Assembly (NCBI GenBank): GCA_023511995.1
Contig: JAIMAL010000005.1
Coordinates: forward strand, 62,001 to 126,000
Direction of reading: 5' to 3'
DNA length: 64,000 nucleotides
Origin: Burkholderiales bacterium
GTDB taxonomy: Bacteria; Pseudomonadota; Gammaproteobacteria; Burkholderiales; Thiobacteraceae
How positions within the stretch are numbered: the stretch's first letter is position 1; the number at the start of each line of letters is the position of its first letter. The translations under genes and the position numbers were made by a program. This document shows positions 25,180-33,771 of this stretch, piece after piece. The notes beneath the pieces were generated by a model. The model ran no database searches and had not been told where the DNA came from. It saw only the letters and a program-made list of their open reading frames with translations.

Positions 25180-25727
25180 TGGCCAGCCACCTCATCCTCG
25201 CCAAACTGTTGCGGACCGGCATCGTCTCGGAACCCGCCCCGCCTGCGGATCCCGGCCTGCTCACCGACCCTGCGCGGCTCAACGAGGCGATTCTCCGTGT
25301 GTTCGGGCGGGCCGTCGTGGTCCGCCACATAGATGCGGGCTCCTGCAATGGCTGTGAGCTGGAAATCCATGCCTTGAACGGCCCCCACTACAACATCGAG
25401 GGGGTGGGGGTGAAATTCGCCGCCAGTCCCCGCCACGCCGATGTGTTGCTGGTGACCGGCCCCGTTTCCGCCCATCTGGAGACCGCCCTGCGGCGCACCC
25501 ATGAGGCCACCCCGGACCCGAAATGGGTGGTCGCCGTGGGCGACTGCGCGGCCAGCGGCGGCATCTTCGGCGAATCCTACGCAAGCCGGGGAAGAGTCGA
25601 AAACGTGATCCCCGTGGACGTGGTCGTCCCCGGCTGCCCCCCGGAGCCCGGCCGCATCCTCGCTGGCATCCTCGCCGCCGTCTCCGCCACACCCCGCAAC
25701 CATTCCTCCCCTCAAGGCGTGCGGTGA
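25179..25727 (+). CDS. hyfI: HyfI-like iron-sulfur small subunit (NuoB family)
   Basis: A 182-residue NuoB/HyfI-type protein. All four cluster ligands are present: C56 and C59 (GSCNGCE), C123 (VGDCAASGG) and C153 (VPGCPPEPGRIL), so one [4Fe-4S] cluster next to the large subunit should remain. Its first base is the last base of the hyfG stop. No HyfH/NuoI ferredoxin-like subunit is encoded next to it, so the input electron chain from other clusters is missing or encoded elsewhere. Confidence 0.9.
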   Translation: MASHLILAKLLRTGIVSEPAPPADPGLLTDPARLNEAILRVFGRAVVVRHIDAGSCNGCELEIHALNGPHYNIEGVGVKFAASPRHADVLLVTGPVSAHLETALRRTHEATPDPKWVVAVGDCAASGGIFGESYASRGRVENVIPVDVVVPGCPPEPGRILAGILAAVSATPRNHSSPQGVR

Positions 25728-25766
25728 ACTGCCGAAAAAAGGGTAAACCAGCACAAGGAGGCGGCC

Positions 25767-26081
25767 ATGGACAAAGCACAGGATTATCTGATCATCTCCG
25801 GCGTCCGGGAGGATGGGCGGAAGCTGCGCCCCACTGACTGGGTGGAACGCATCTCCTCCGCGCTCGCCACTTTCGATGAAAACCGCAGGCTGCGCTATTC
25901 GGCCAGTGTGCATCCCTGCATCATCGACGGGGAGAAGTGCCTGGTGGTGGCCCGCGGCCTTGAGCAGGCCAACCCCGCCGCCTATGCCTTCGTCATGGAA
26001 TTCGCCCGCGCCAACGGGCTCTTCATCCTCACCGACCGCCGAACCGGCGAACGCGCCCTGCCAGTCGTGCCGCCGGCCTGA
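25767..26081 (+). CDS. DUF3579 family protein
   Basis: A 104-residue soluble protein that matches DUF3579, a family common in betaproteobacteria and of unknown role. Typical text: LIISGVREDGRKLRPTDWVERIS, RLRYSASVHPCIIDGEKCLVV and AYAFVMEFARANGLFIL. A strong AAGGAGG ribosome site precedes the ATG. It lies 39 bases after the hyfI-like gene and may be read from the same promoter, but a functional link is not evident. Confidence 0.8.
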   Translation: MDKAQDYLIISGVREDGRKLRPTDWVERISSALATFDENRRLRYSASVHPCIIDGEKCLVVARGLEQANPAAYAFVMEFARANGLFILTDRRTGERALPVVPPA

Positions 26082-26141
26082 AATCCGTTTTCCGCCGCAG
26101 CGGCTTGTGGGACAATCCCCCCATTACCGAGGGTGGAGGCC

Positions 26142-26699
26142 ATGGGCTACCGGCTGACCCGCATCACCACGCGCACCGGCGACGATGGCAGCACCGGGCT
26201 GGCTGACGGCCGGCGGCTGCCCAAACATGCGCCCCGCATCGCCGCCCTGGGCGAGGTGGACGAGCTCAACTCCCTGCTCGGGGTGGTCCTGGCGGAGCCG
26301 GAACTCCCCGCCCCCTTCCGCGATCTCCTCGTGCGCATCCAGCACGATCTCTTCGAGTTGGGGGGCGAGCTGTCCCTTCCCGGCCATGGCCGGGTGACGG
26401 CGGACATGGTGAAGGCGCTGGAGGAGAGCTTGGAGCGGCTCAACGCCCCCCTGCCGCCCCTGCGGGAATTCATCCTGCCGGGGGGCAGCCGCCCCGCCGC
26501 CCTCTGCCACCTGGCCCGCGCCGTGTGTCGGCGGGCGGAAAGAAGCCTTGCCGCCCTCGCCGCCAGCGAGCACCTCTCCCCCCACGCCCTGCCCTATCTA
26601 AACCGGCTGTCCGACCTCCTCTTCGTCCTCGCGCGTGCGGTGAACCAGGCCCTGGGCCGAGCCGAGCTCCTCTGGCAGCCGCGGCCCCCACAAACCTGA
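26142..26699 (+). CDS. PduO-type cob(I)alamin adenosyltransferase
   Basis: A 185-residue ATP:cob(I)alamin adenosyltransferase that makes adenosylcobalamin. It opens with the ATP-binding TRTGDDGSTGL (residues 10-20). The family blocks DELNSLLG and IQHDLFELGGEL follow, and then FILPGGS, CHLARAVCRRAERS and LPYLNRLSDLLFVLAR. The start at 26142 is preceded by GGAGG; an in-frame GTG nine bases upstream overlaps that site and is less likely. No other cobalamin genes are nearby. Confidence 0.92.
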   Translation: MGYRLTRITTRTGDDGSTGLADGRRLPKHAPRIAALGEVDELNSLLGVVLAEPELPAPFRDLLVRIQHDLFELGGELSLPGHGRVTADMVKALEESLERLNAPLPPLREFILPGGSRPAALCHLARAVCRRAERSLAALAASEHLSPHALPYLNRLSDLLFVLARAVNQALGRAELLWQPRPPQT

Positions 26700-26775
26700 C
26701 CGTCCCTTAACAGAACTTTCATTCAAGAAGGGTTCGGGCGAGCCGTAAAAAGGGCAAAACGATCCGAGACTCCCC

Positions 26776-28077
26776 ATGCCCTGGAAATTCCCGTCCCGGT
26801 CAGGCCACCGGCAAGAGCCCGTTTCCCCCGCCCCAGGGGCGGAAGGGGAAGCCCTCGCCCGTGGGGCGGCCCCCAGCGTCTTCCTTGCCCGCCAGGCGGT
26901 GGTGGATGCCGCCGAGCGGGTGCTGGGTTACTCCCTGCTGGTGCGGCCGACGGCAAGCCAACCCCCCACACCGCCCCGGGATGGGGCCGAGGAGCTCGCC
27001 CTCCTGGTGGACGTCCTCAACCGCTTCGGTGTCGAACAAAGCCTCACGGATAAGCTGGGCTTCCTCAAGTTGAGCAGCGGCTGCCTTGCCAGCGAGCTCA
27101 TGGATCTTTTGCCGCGGGAGCGCTTCGTCATCGAAATTTCTGCGCCGCCGGCGGAGGCGGCCATGCTGGCGCGGCTCAAGGAGCTGCGCGCCCGGGGCCT
27201 GCGCTTTGCCTGCCCCTGCCCCGATGACGAGAACACCCTCCTTGAGCTGGCCACCACGGCGGATCTGGTCATCTATGACCTCGGCCGCCAGAGCTTGAGC
27301 GAGATTGCGCGCCTGGACGGTCTGGTCAAGCCCCAGAACGTGCAACGCCTGGTGCGCAACGTGCGGGGGCGCGCCGACTTCGAGGCCTGCCGCAGCATCG
27401 GTTTCGAGTTTTACCAGGGGGAGCTCCTGGCGCGGCCGGAAACCCTGGCCATGAGGCGCCTCGACCCCAGCCGCGCCCGGGTCATCGAAATCTTCAACCT
27501 GGTAGTCAACCGTGCCGACATCGCCGAAGTGGAGAATGCCTTCAAGCACGACGTGGCGCTCTGCTACAGCCTGCTGTGCTACGTGAACTCGGCGGGCATC
27601 GGCCTGCCCTACAAGGTCGCCTCCATTCGCGATGCGGTCATGGTCCTGGGTTATGACTTTCTCTGGCGCTGGCTGAGTCTGCTCATCTTCGCCGGTGTCG
27701 ATCTCACCGCTGCGCAACGGCTGCTCCTCAATACCGCGGTGATCCGCGGGCGGCTCGCTGAGTTGCTGGGCCAGTTTCGCCTGTCGAGCCGGGACGGCAA
27801 TCAGCTTTTCATCACCGGCATGTTCTCCCTCCTCGACAGTCTTTTGGGCCAGCCGTTGCCGGAGGTGGTGGGGCGTCTGCATCTGCCGGAAGCCGTGACG
27901 GCGGCGCTCACCACGGGAAGCGGCCCCTACGCGCCTTATCTGGAGCTCGCCCTGGCTTTCGAAAGGGATGACGTGGTCACCGCAATGCGGCTGTGTGAGG
28001 CGATCGGCGTCGAGATGAACGAGGCAAGCCGCGCCCATCTCGCCGCCATCGAATGGGCGGGCATGCTTGCCCGCTAG
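26776..28077 (+). CDS. EAL-HDOD signalling protein (YuxH-like)
   Basis: A 433-residue protein with a degenerate EAL domain (about 35-225) followed by an HDOD domain (about 230-420). In the EAL part, LARQAVVDAAERVLGYSLLVR replaces the catalytic EAL by YSL, and the metal-binding acidic residues are mostly lost. It should therefore not cleave cyclic di-GMP, though it might bind it. The HDOD core shows VALCYSLLCYVNSAGIGLPYKVASIRDAVMVLGYDFLWRWLSLL. This architecture is common in betaproteobacteria. It is convergent with the hdr operon, with a 10-base gap. Confidence 0.85.
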   Translation: MPWKFPSRSGHRQEPVSPAPGAEGEALARGAAPSVFLARQAVVDAAERVLGYSLLVRPTASQPPTPPRDGAEELALLVDVLNRFGVEQSLTDKLGFLKLSSGCLASELMDLLPRERFVIEISAPPAEAAMLARLKELRARGLRFACPCPDDENTLLELATTADLVIYDLGRQSLSEIARLDGLVKPQNVQRLVRNVRGRADFEACRSIGFEFYQGELLARPETLAMRRLDPSRARVIEIFNLVVNRADIAEVENAFKHDVALCYSLLCYVNSAGIGLPYKVASIRDAVMVLGYDFLWRWLSLLIFAGVDLTAAQRLLLNTAVIRGRLAELLGQFRLSSRDGNQLFITGMFSLLDSLLGQPLPEVVGRLHLPEAVTAALTTGSGPYAPYLELALAFERDDVVTAMRLCEAIGVEMNEASRAHLAAIEWAGMLAR

Positions 28078-28087
28078 CGCGCCGGCC

Positions 28088-28408
28088 TCAGTCGGTGGCG
28101 AGGCCTTCCCGGTGGGTGCGGTTGATGAGCTCCAAGAGACCCCGGAAAGGCATGAAGCGGCCGTACTGTCGCACCAGGGGCATGAAGGGCAGGTCTTCGT
28201 TGGCGGGAAACTGATAGCGGCCCGAGGTCATGGCCTCGTACAGCTCCCGCAGGTGGACATCCAGCGGACCCACGTACTGGTTGTAGAGGTCCATGTCGTC
28301 CATGTCGTCCTCTTCCATCATGCAGGTGCGCAGTTCATCCACTTCGTAGACGGCCTGGTGCACGAGATCGAGGTACTCGTCCCAGGTTTTCGGACCCCTC
28401 ATCTGCAT
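28088..28408 (-). CDS. Small acidic protein at the end of the qmo-hdr operon (unknown)
   Basis: A 106-residue soluble protein that I cannot assign to a named family. The start MQMRGPKTW is preceded by a strong GGAGGGA site; a second in-frame ATG is two codons later. It has an acidic methionine-rich stretch (CMMEEDDMDDMDLYNQY), one cysteine only, and a C-terminal half with FMPLVRQYGRFMPFRGLLELINRTHREG. It lies 73 bases downstream of hdrB on the same strand, as the last gene before convergent transcription. A role in assembly or docking of the Qmo-Hdr complex is a guess from position. Confidence 0.7.
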   Translation of the reverse strand: MQMRGPKTWDEYLDLVHQAVYEVDELRTCMMEEDDMDDMDLYNQYVGPLDVHLRELYEAMTSGRYQFPANEDLPFMPLVRQYGRFMPFRGLLELINRTHREGLATD

Positions 28409-28481
28409 GTTGATTCCCTCCTCGCTGGCAGAAGCCAACGATCCTGCGCGTTGCTATTCCGCCGCATCTCCTGCTGCCGGT

Positions 28482-29381
28482 TCACTTTTTCGCGGCAAAG
28501 GCTTCCAGCTTCGGCGCCCGGATCACCTGCCCGTCGAGGCCCGCCTCTTTCGCCGAGCCGCCATAGGCAAGCGTCATGAGCTGGCTGTAATAGAGAACGG
28601 GCATGTTGAACTTGGTGCCGTAACGCTTGTTCACCTCGCCCTGATAGATTTCCACATTGGCCTGGCAGAGGGGACAGGGCGTGACGATGAACTCGGCGCC
28701 GTGGTCGTAGGCCGATTCGACGATGTCCTTGATCTGCTTCTGGCTCTTCTCCGGTTCGGAGAAGGCCAGCGCCCCGCCACAGCATGTGACCTTCTGGTCA
28801 TAGGGGACGGCCTCGCCGCCCATGGCCTCGACGAGATGGTCGAGGTAGACGGGGTTTTCGAAGGATTCGCCATGGATGCCGAAGGGCCGGTTGGTCTGGC
28901 AGCCGACGTAACCGGCGAACTTCATCCCCTCGAGGGGCTTGACCACCGGCTTTTTCAGCGCCTCATAGCCGAAATCCTCGATCAGGACTTCCACCATGTG
29001 GCGCACTTCCACCTTGCCTTCGTATTGCAGGCCGGCCTCTTTCAGGGCCTCGTTGGCGTCGTTTTTCAGCGTCTGGTTGTGTTCCAGCCGCTCCTTGGTC
29101 TCGCGGGCGGACAGCCAGCAGGCGGCACAGGTGGCCACCACCTGCTGCCCTGGCAATTCCTTTTCCGCGAGGGCCAGGTTGCGCGCGTTCATTACGTGAC
29201 GCGGCAGCTCCCCGCCTTCCGCGTAACCGATGGAGGCACCACAGCAGTTCCAGTCCGGAATCTCGTTCAGCTCGATGTCCAGCACCTTGCACATGGACTG
29301 GACCGAGGTCAGGTAGTTGGAAGCCGAAGACCCTTTCTGCGACGAACAGCCGGGATAAAATGCATATTGCTTCTTCGCCAT
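28482..29381 (-). CDS. hdrB: HdrB-like subunit (CCG domain) of Qmo-type complex
   Basis: A 299-residue protein homologous to heterodisulfide reductase subunit B. Two CCG repeats are complete: C12, C46-C47, C85-x2-C88, and C161, C200-C201, C236-x2-C239. Such repeats bind the noncubane [4Fe-4S] clusters in HdrB. There is no membrane helix. In the operon qmoA-qmoB-hdrC-hdrB it takes the place of part of QmoC, which in sulfate reducers fuses HdrC/B-like regions to a membrane cytochrome b. It follows hdrC by 12 bases. Confidence 0.9.
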   Translation of the reverse strand: MAKKQYAFYPGCSSQKGSSASNYLTSVQSMCKVLDIELNEIPDWNCCGASIGYAEGGELPRHVMNARNLALAEKELPGQQVVATCAACWLSARETKERLEHNQTLKNDANEALKEAGLQYEGKVEVRHMVEVLIEDFGYEALKKPVVKPLEGMKFAGYVGCQTNRPFGIHGESFENPVYLDHLVEAMGGEAVPYDQKVTCCGGALAFSEPEKSQKQIKDIVESAYDHGAEFIVTPCPLCQANVEIYQGEVNKRYGTKFNMPVLYYSQLMTLAYGGSAKEAGLDGQVIRAPKLEAFAAKK

Positions 29382-29393
29382 CTTCCTCTCTCC

Positions 29394-30017
29394 TTAGGCT
29401 GCGAAGCCCTTGCGCTTGGCTTCGATTTCCTGCGCCTTTTTCAGCATGGCGTGGATGCCCTTGACGTCCTTGCAGCCATGTCCCTTGACGAGTTCGAGGG
29501 GGTTGAGCCGCTTGGCCTTGAGCATGCCGAGCCCAATGTCCTTCATGGCCAGCGCCGTCTTGATGCCGGGACCGATGCCATCCTTGAAGTAGAGCCCCAG
29601 CGACAGCTTGAGCTCGTTGACGCGCCCGGTCTTGACGATGTTGTCCCAGAACATCTTGGCAAAAACCCGGGTGGGTTGGTTCTTGGGCGCGAGACCCAGC
29701 CGGTGCGCGTAGTTGGCCAGGCCATGCATGATGTGGGTGATGGGCAGCTTGCGCGGGCAGCGCACGATGCAGTTGTAGCAGGAGGTGCACATCCACATGG
29801 AATCCGAGGTCAGCACCTCCTCCCGCTTGCCGGCGCGGATCATCATGAAGATTTCCTGGGGCGGATGCGCCCAGTAGGGACCGAAGGGGCAGGAGCCGGA
29901 GCACACGCCACATTGCATGCACATCTTGACCCATTCCCCGCCCTCGACGCGGGCCTCGACTTCTTTCAGGAAGTTGTTGCCGTACTGCTTGACGGCTTGG
30001 GCATTCAGATCGCTCAT
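29394..30017 (-). CDS. hdrC: HdrC-like iron-sulfur subunit of Qmo-type complex
   Basis: A 207-residue protein with two [4Fe-4S] ferredoxin motifs, C33-x2-C36-x2-C39-x3-C43 (CMQCGVCSGSCPFGP) and C77-x2-C80-x2-C83-x3-C87 (CTSCYNCIVRCPRKLP), as in heterodisulfide reductase subunit C. It would pass electrons between the flavin subunits QmoA/B and the HdrB-like subunit. No membrane segment is present, so the membrane link of this complex is unclear. It starts 10 bases after the qmoB stop. Confidence 0.9.
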   Translation of the reverse strand: MSDLNAQAVKQYGNNFLKEVEARVEGGEWVKMCMQCGVCSGSCPFGPYWAHPPQEIFMMIRAGKREEVLTSDSMWMCTSCYNCIVRCPRKLPITHIMHGLANYAHRLGLAPKNQPTRVFAKMFWDNIVKTGRVNELKLSLGLYFKDGIGPGIKTALAMKDIGLGMLKAKRLNPLELVKGHGCKDVKGIHAMLKKAQEIEAKRKGFAA

Positions 30018-30027
30018 CCTCCGGCTC

Positions 30028-32229
30028 CTAAAACTTGAAGGGGCTCATGCCGATCTCCATGATCTTGGCGGCATAGTCGTTGATCAGCTGCGGTACCCGC
30101 TCGATGTCGGTGATCGCCACTTCGTAGTTCTGCACCCGTTCGGTCTCCAGGTTCAGGCTCTTCAGGGTGTCATCCACCTTGGACAGGCGGTAGCTGGCCA
30201 TCTCCGAGCCCTTGACGAAGTGGCACTGGTACTGCTCGCCATGCTTGCACCCCATGAGCATCACCCCATCGTAACCGCTGTTGAGGGCGTCGGTGATCCA
30301 GATCAGGTTGACCGAACCCAGACAGCGAACCGGGATGATGCGGACGAAGGCGCTGTAGGTCTGCCGCTTCATGCCGGCCATGTCCAGCGCCGGATAGGCG
30401 TCGTTCTCGCAGGCGAGCACCAGGATGCGGGGCTTTTCCGAAAACTCGTCCGGAATGTCCACCGCCTTGATCTGGGAACCGACGGTGTCCACCGAGTAGT
30501 TCTCGAAGGAGATGACGCGCACCGGACAGGCGCCCATGCAGGTGCCACAGCGCCGGCAGCGACTCTCGTTGAACACCGGATAGCGCTTTTCGTCCTCGTC
30601 GATGGCGCCGAAGGGACACTCCACCGTGCAGCGCTTGCACTGGGTGCAGCCTTCGGCGCGGAAGGTGGGATAGGACAGGTCACCCGAGCGCGGATGGGCG
30701 GCGCGTCCGGCGGCGGCATTCTCGATGGCCTGGATGGCCTTGAGCGCGGCACCGGTGGCATCCTCCACCGCCTGGGCAATATCCATCGGCCGGCGCACCG
30801 GGCCCGTGGGATAGATGCCGGTCCGCCGCGATTCGTAGGGGAAACAGATGAAGTGGGAATCGGCGAAACCATGCACGAGCTGCGGCACGTCCGGCCCCTG
30901 CCGGTAATTGAGGTTGAGGATGGAGATGGGTCGCACATCCACGCCTTCCTCCCGCGGCGCATCGATGTTCACCCCGGAATTGGGAACCTGGCCTGTGGCC
31001 AGCACCACCAGATCGGCATCGATGGTGGCATTCCGGTCATCGAGGATCAGGTCGTGGAAGGTCACCTTCAGGCCATTGCCCGACTGAACCACCGACGAGA
31101 CCTTGCCCTTGGTGAAGGTCACCCCCTTGCGCTGGGCGCTGCGGTAGAAATCCTCACCGTTGCCCGGCGTGCGCAGGTCGTCGAAGATGACCACGGTATC
31201 CACATCGGGGTTGCGATCCTTGAAATACATGGCCTGCTTGATGCTGGTCAGGCAGCAGTGACCGGAGCAGTAGGCGAGATGCTTGCCCGTGGGATCGCGC
31301 TGACCGGCGCACTGGATGAAGACCACGGTCTTCACCTCCACCCCGTCGGCGCGCTTGATGGGCCCGCCATTGGCGGCGCGGGCCAGCGCCTCCAGCCCCA
31401 ACTGGTCCACCACATGGGGCAGCCCGCCGCCCAGCTCCGGCAGCTTGTTGAGGTCGTAGAGGGTAAAGCCGGAGGCCTGCACGATGGCCCCCACGTGCTC
31501 CTGGCTGATACTGCCCGACTCCGTGGCGATGTCGATGGTAAAGCGGCCCGGAGCGCCGTCGGTCTTCGCCACCGTGGCGTTGAGATAGACTTTGATGTTC
31601 TTGTCCGACTCTACGCGCTTGATCAGCTCTTCCACGCCGGTATCCACGGGGTCGGCAAAGGGCTCCTTGGCCGGGACCCGTTTCCACAGCCGGGCGGCCA
31701 TTCCGCCCAGGGCACCGGTCTTTTCCACCAACACCACTTGGTAGCCGGCCTTGGAGGCTTCCAGGGCAGCGGTCAGACCGCTGATGCCACCCCCCACCAC
31801 CAGGATCGTGGTGTTGCGCGCAGCCGCCGGGTTGCCCCGCGGCTGGGTCATTTTCTTGACTTCGGCGCAGGCCATGCGCACGTAGTCGTCGGCCATTTCC
31901 TGGGTCGTCTCCTGGTGTTCGTCGCCTTCGGGCCGGATCCAGATCACGCCCTCCCGCAGATTGGCACGGGACATGGCCACGGTGGGGAAGTTGAAGGCTT
32001 CCGTCTTCGCCCGGCGGGAGCAGGCGGCGATGGCGATGTGGGTCACGCCCTCCTTCTCGATGTCGTTCTGGATGAGGGCGACCCCTTCCGCCGAACACAG
32101 GAAGGGATGCTCCCGCACCAGGTTCATCTTGCCGTCCCGCTGCGCCACCTGGGCGAGCTGGCGCGTATCCAGCCGTTCACCCAGTCCACAGCCCTGGCAA
32201 ATGTATGCTGCCGTTTTCTGCTCTGCCAT
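30028..32229 (-). CDS. qmoB: QmoB, HdrA/MvhD-like flavin and iron-sulfur subunit
   Basis: A 733-residue protein with the QmoB domain order. First an N-terminal HdrA-like segment with C11-x2-C14 (CQGCGLGE). Then FAD-binding GGGISG at 146-151, and two ferredoxin motifs near residues 526 (CTQCKRCTVECPFG) and 555 (CRRCGTCMGACPVRV). A C-terminal MvhD-like domain follows from about 590 (GCKHGEQYQCH). QmoB is part of the complex that exchanges electrons between APS reductase and the quinone pool; in sulfur oxidisers the flow is from sulfite/AMP oxidation to quinone. The stop precedes hdrC by 10 bases; qmoA ends 4 bases upstream. Confidence 0.92.
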   Translation of the reverse strand: MAEQKTAAYICQGCGLGERLDTRQLAQVAQRDGKMNLVREHPFLCSAEGVALIQNDIEKEGVTHIAIAACSRRAKTEAFNFPTVAMSRANLREGVIWIRPEGDEHQETTQEMADDYVRMACAEVKKMTQPRGNPAAARNTTILVVGGGISGLTAALEASKAGYQVVLVEKTGALGGMAARLWKRVPAKEPFADPVDTGVEELIKRVESDKNIKVYLNATVAKTDGAPGRFTIDIATESGSISQEHVGAIVQASGFTLYDLNKLPELGGGLPHVVDQLGLEALARAANGGPIKRADGVEVKTVVFIQCAGQRDPTGKHLAYCSGHCCLTSIKQAMYFKDRNPDVDTVVIFDDLRTPGNGEDFYRSAQRKGVTFTKGKVSSVVQSGNGLKVTFHDLILDDRNATIDADLVVLATGQVPNSGVNIDAPREEGVDVRPISILNLNYRQGPDVPQLVHGFADSHFICFPYESRRTGIYPTGPVRRPMDIAQAVEDATGAALKAIQAIENAAAGRAAHPRSGDLSYPTFRAEGCTQCKRCTVECPFGAIDEDEKRYPVFNESRCRRCGTCMGACPVRVISFENYSVDTVGSQIKAVDIPDEFSEKPRILVLACENDAYPALDMAGMKRQTYSAFVRIIPVRCLGSVNLIWITDALNSGYDGVMLMGCKHGEQYQCHFVKGSEMASYRLSKVDDTLKSLNLETERVQNYEVAITDIERVPQLINDYAAKIMEIGMSPFKF

Positions 32230-32233
32230 TTGT

Positions 32234-33520
32234 TCAAGCCTCCGCCCTTGCCACCTGGTTGACGACCTGGATTGCGCGCAACGCGCTTGCCGTCGCCGAC
32301 TGCACCGCCCGGTTCACATCCAGTGCATTGCTGGCGCAGCCGGCGGGGAAAATCGCACCGTTGGCCTCATCGAGCTGGATGAAGCCGCTGGAGTCGGCCA
32401 TCACCTGCGCCGGCACCTCCACCGCCGGCACCGAGGGCTCCATGCCGATGGCCAGCACCACCAGATCATGCTCGTTGGCGTAACGGTGGTAGCCCTCGGT
32501 ATCCACCCCGTGCAGGATGGGGTTGCCGGTCTTCTCGTCCTCGACGATACGCGCGACCTTGGATTTGATGAACTTCACGTTGGGGTTAGCCTTCACTTTC
32601 GCGTAGAAGTCCTCGAAGCGGTCGATGGCCCGGATATCGATGTAGTAGATGGTGGATTTGCCCTCGTCGCCAAACCTCTCCGTGACGTAGTTGCTCTGCT
32701 TGAGGGAAGCCATGCAGCAGATGCGGGAACAGTGGCGCAGATGGTTCTCGTCGCGGGAGCCGGCGCATTGGATGAAAGCGACGTTTTTCGCCTCCTTGCC
32801 GTCAGAGGGACGCAGAATCCTGCCGCCCGTCGGCCCGTGGGGATCGGCCAGCCGCTCGAATTCCACGCTGGTGATCACGTTGGCATAACGGTCGTAGCCG
32901 TAGGGCTGGATTTTCGCCGCATCGTAGGGTTTCCAGCCGGTGGCCCAGATGATGGCGCCCACCTTGAGCTGGATGTTTTCCTCCTTCATGTCGAGGTCGA
33001 TGGCGCCATACTTGCAGGCCGCCTTGGCCTTTTCCGCGTCCGGTGTGCCGATGGCGGAAGGGTCCAGCACATAACGCATGGGATAGGCCATGGCATGGGG
33101 AAGATAGGCCACCTTGGTTTTCGCCAGGCCGTAGTTGTAGGCGTCCGCAATCTCCCCCTCCACCGCCCGCGCACAGTCGCCACAGGCGGTGCAGTTTTCG
33201 TTCACGTAACGGGGCGACAGGCGCACATCCACGGTGTAGTCACCAGGGCCGCCGCTGATGCGGGTCACCTCTGCCAGGGTAAACACCCGCACGCGCTTGT
33301 TGCCCTTGATGCGGCGCAAATTGATCTCCAGGCCACAGGTGGGATGGCAGAGCTTGGGGAAGTAGCGATAAAGCTGGACCACGCGGCCGCCCAGGGAGGG
33401 CGTCTTCTCCAGCAGGATGACATCCTTGCCGCATTCGGCGGCTTCCAGCGCCGCGGTCATGCCGCTGATGCCTCCGCCCACCACCAGAATGGTCTGGTTG
33501 GTTGCCACTACGTCCGTCAT
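32234..33520 (-). CDS. qmoA: QmoA, HdrA-like flavoprotein
   Basis: A 428-residue protein closely matching QmoA. It has FAD-binding GGGISG at 15-20, the diagnostic LGGRVVQLYRYFPKLCHPTCGLEIN (C58, C62) and YVNENCTACGDCARAV (C110, C113, C116). The later IQCAGSRDENHLRHCSRICC block is shared with HdrA. It starts the operon qmoA-qmoB-hdrC-hdrB-small acidic protein. The 251-base gap upstream (33521-33771) holds no other gene and should contain the promoter, but I found no convincing -35/-10 pair. aprBA genes, often adjacent, are not in this window. Confidence 0.93.
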   Translation of the reverse strand: MTDVVATNQTILVVGGGISGMTAALEAAECGKDVILLEKTPSLGGRVVQLYRYFPKLCHPTCGLEINLRRIKGNKRVRVFTLAEVTRISGGPGDYTVDVRLSPRYVNENCTACGDCARAVEGEIADAYNYGLAKTKVAYLPHAMAYPMRYVLDPSAIGTPDAEKAKAACKYGAIDLDMKEENIQLKVGAIIWATGWKPYDAAKIQPYGYDRYANVITSVEFERLADPHGPTGGRILRPSDGKEAKNVAFIQCAGSRDENHLRHCSRICCMASLKQSNYVTERFGDEGKSTIYYIDIRAIDRFEDFYAKVKANPNVKFIKSKVARIVEDEKTGNPILHGVDTEGYHRYANEHDLVVLAIGMEPSVPAVEVPAQVMADSSGFIQLDEANGAIFPAGCASNALDVNRAVQSATASALRAIQVVNQVARAEA

Positions 33521-33771
33521 GAGGTCTCCTCCAGATTACGGATGGGTTGACGGGCCGGCCCTTGCGCCGCCGACCGTCTGCAAAGGATTGGCGCCCGCTA
33601 GCCACCCGGACGCCACAGGCACACTTTGGCGCTGGAATGTTACTCCCGTTTAGCGGTCGCGGCCAGATTCACCCCTCGAGCCGACAATTCAAATTTCTTA
33701 TGCGCCGATAGACCCCGCCGATTCCCCAGAGGGTTTTGCCCGGCGGAATGCCAGAGCGCCGCCGTGGGACA

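Noticed and set aside
18591-25727. Group 4 NiFe hydrogenase (hydrogenase 4 or formate hydrogenlyase)
   Set aside because: Subunit order and motifs are Hyf-like, but the large subunit lacks all NiFe cysteines and no maturation genes are near, so hydrogenase activity is not supported.
28482-33520. sHdr (hdrC1B1A-hyp-C2B2 with lipoate-binding protein) sulfur oxidation system
   Set aside because: The flavoproteins have QmoA and QmoB signatures, only one hdrC and one hdrB are present, and no lipoate-binding protein gene is in the window.
33521-33771. Possible short gene or RNA in the gap upstream of qmoA
   Set aside because: No frame with a ribosome site and no convincing RNA fold was seen. It is best taken as the operon leader and promoter region.
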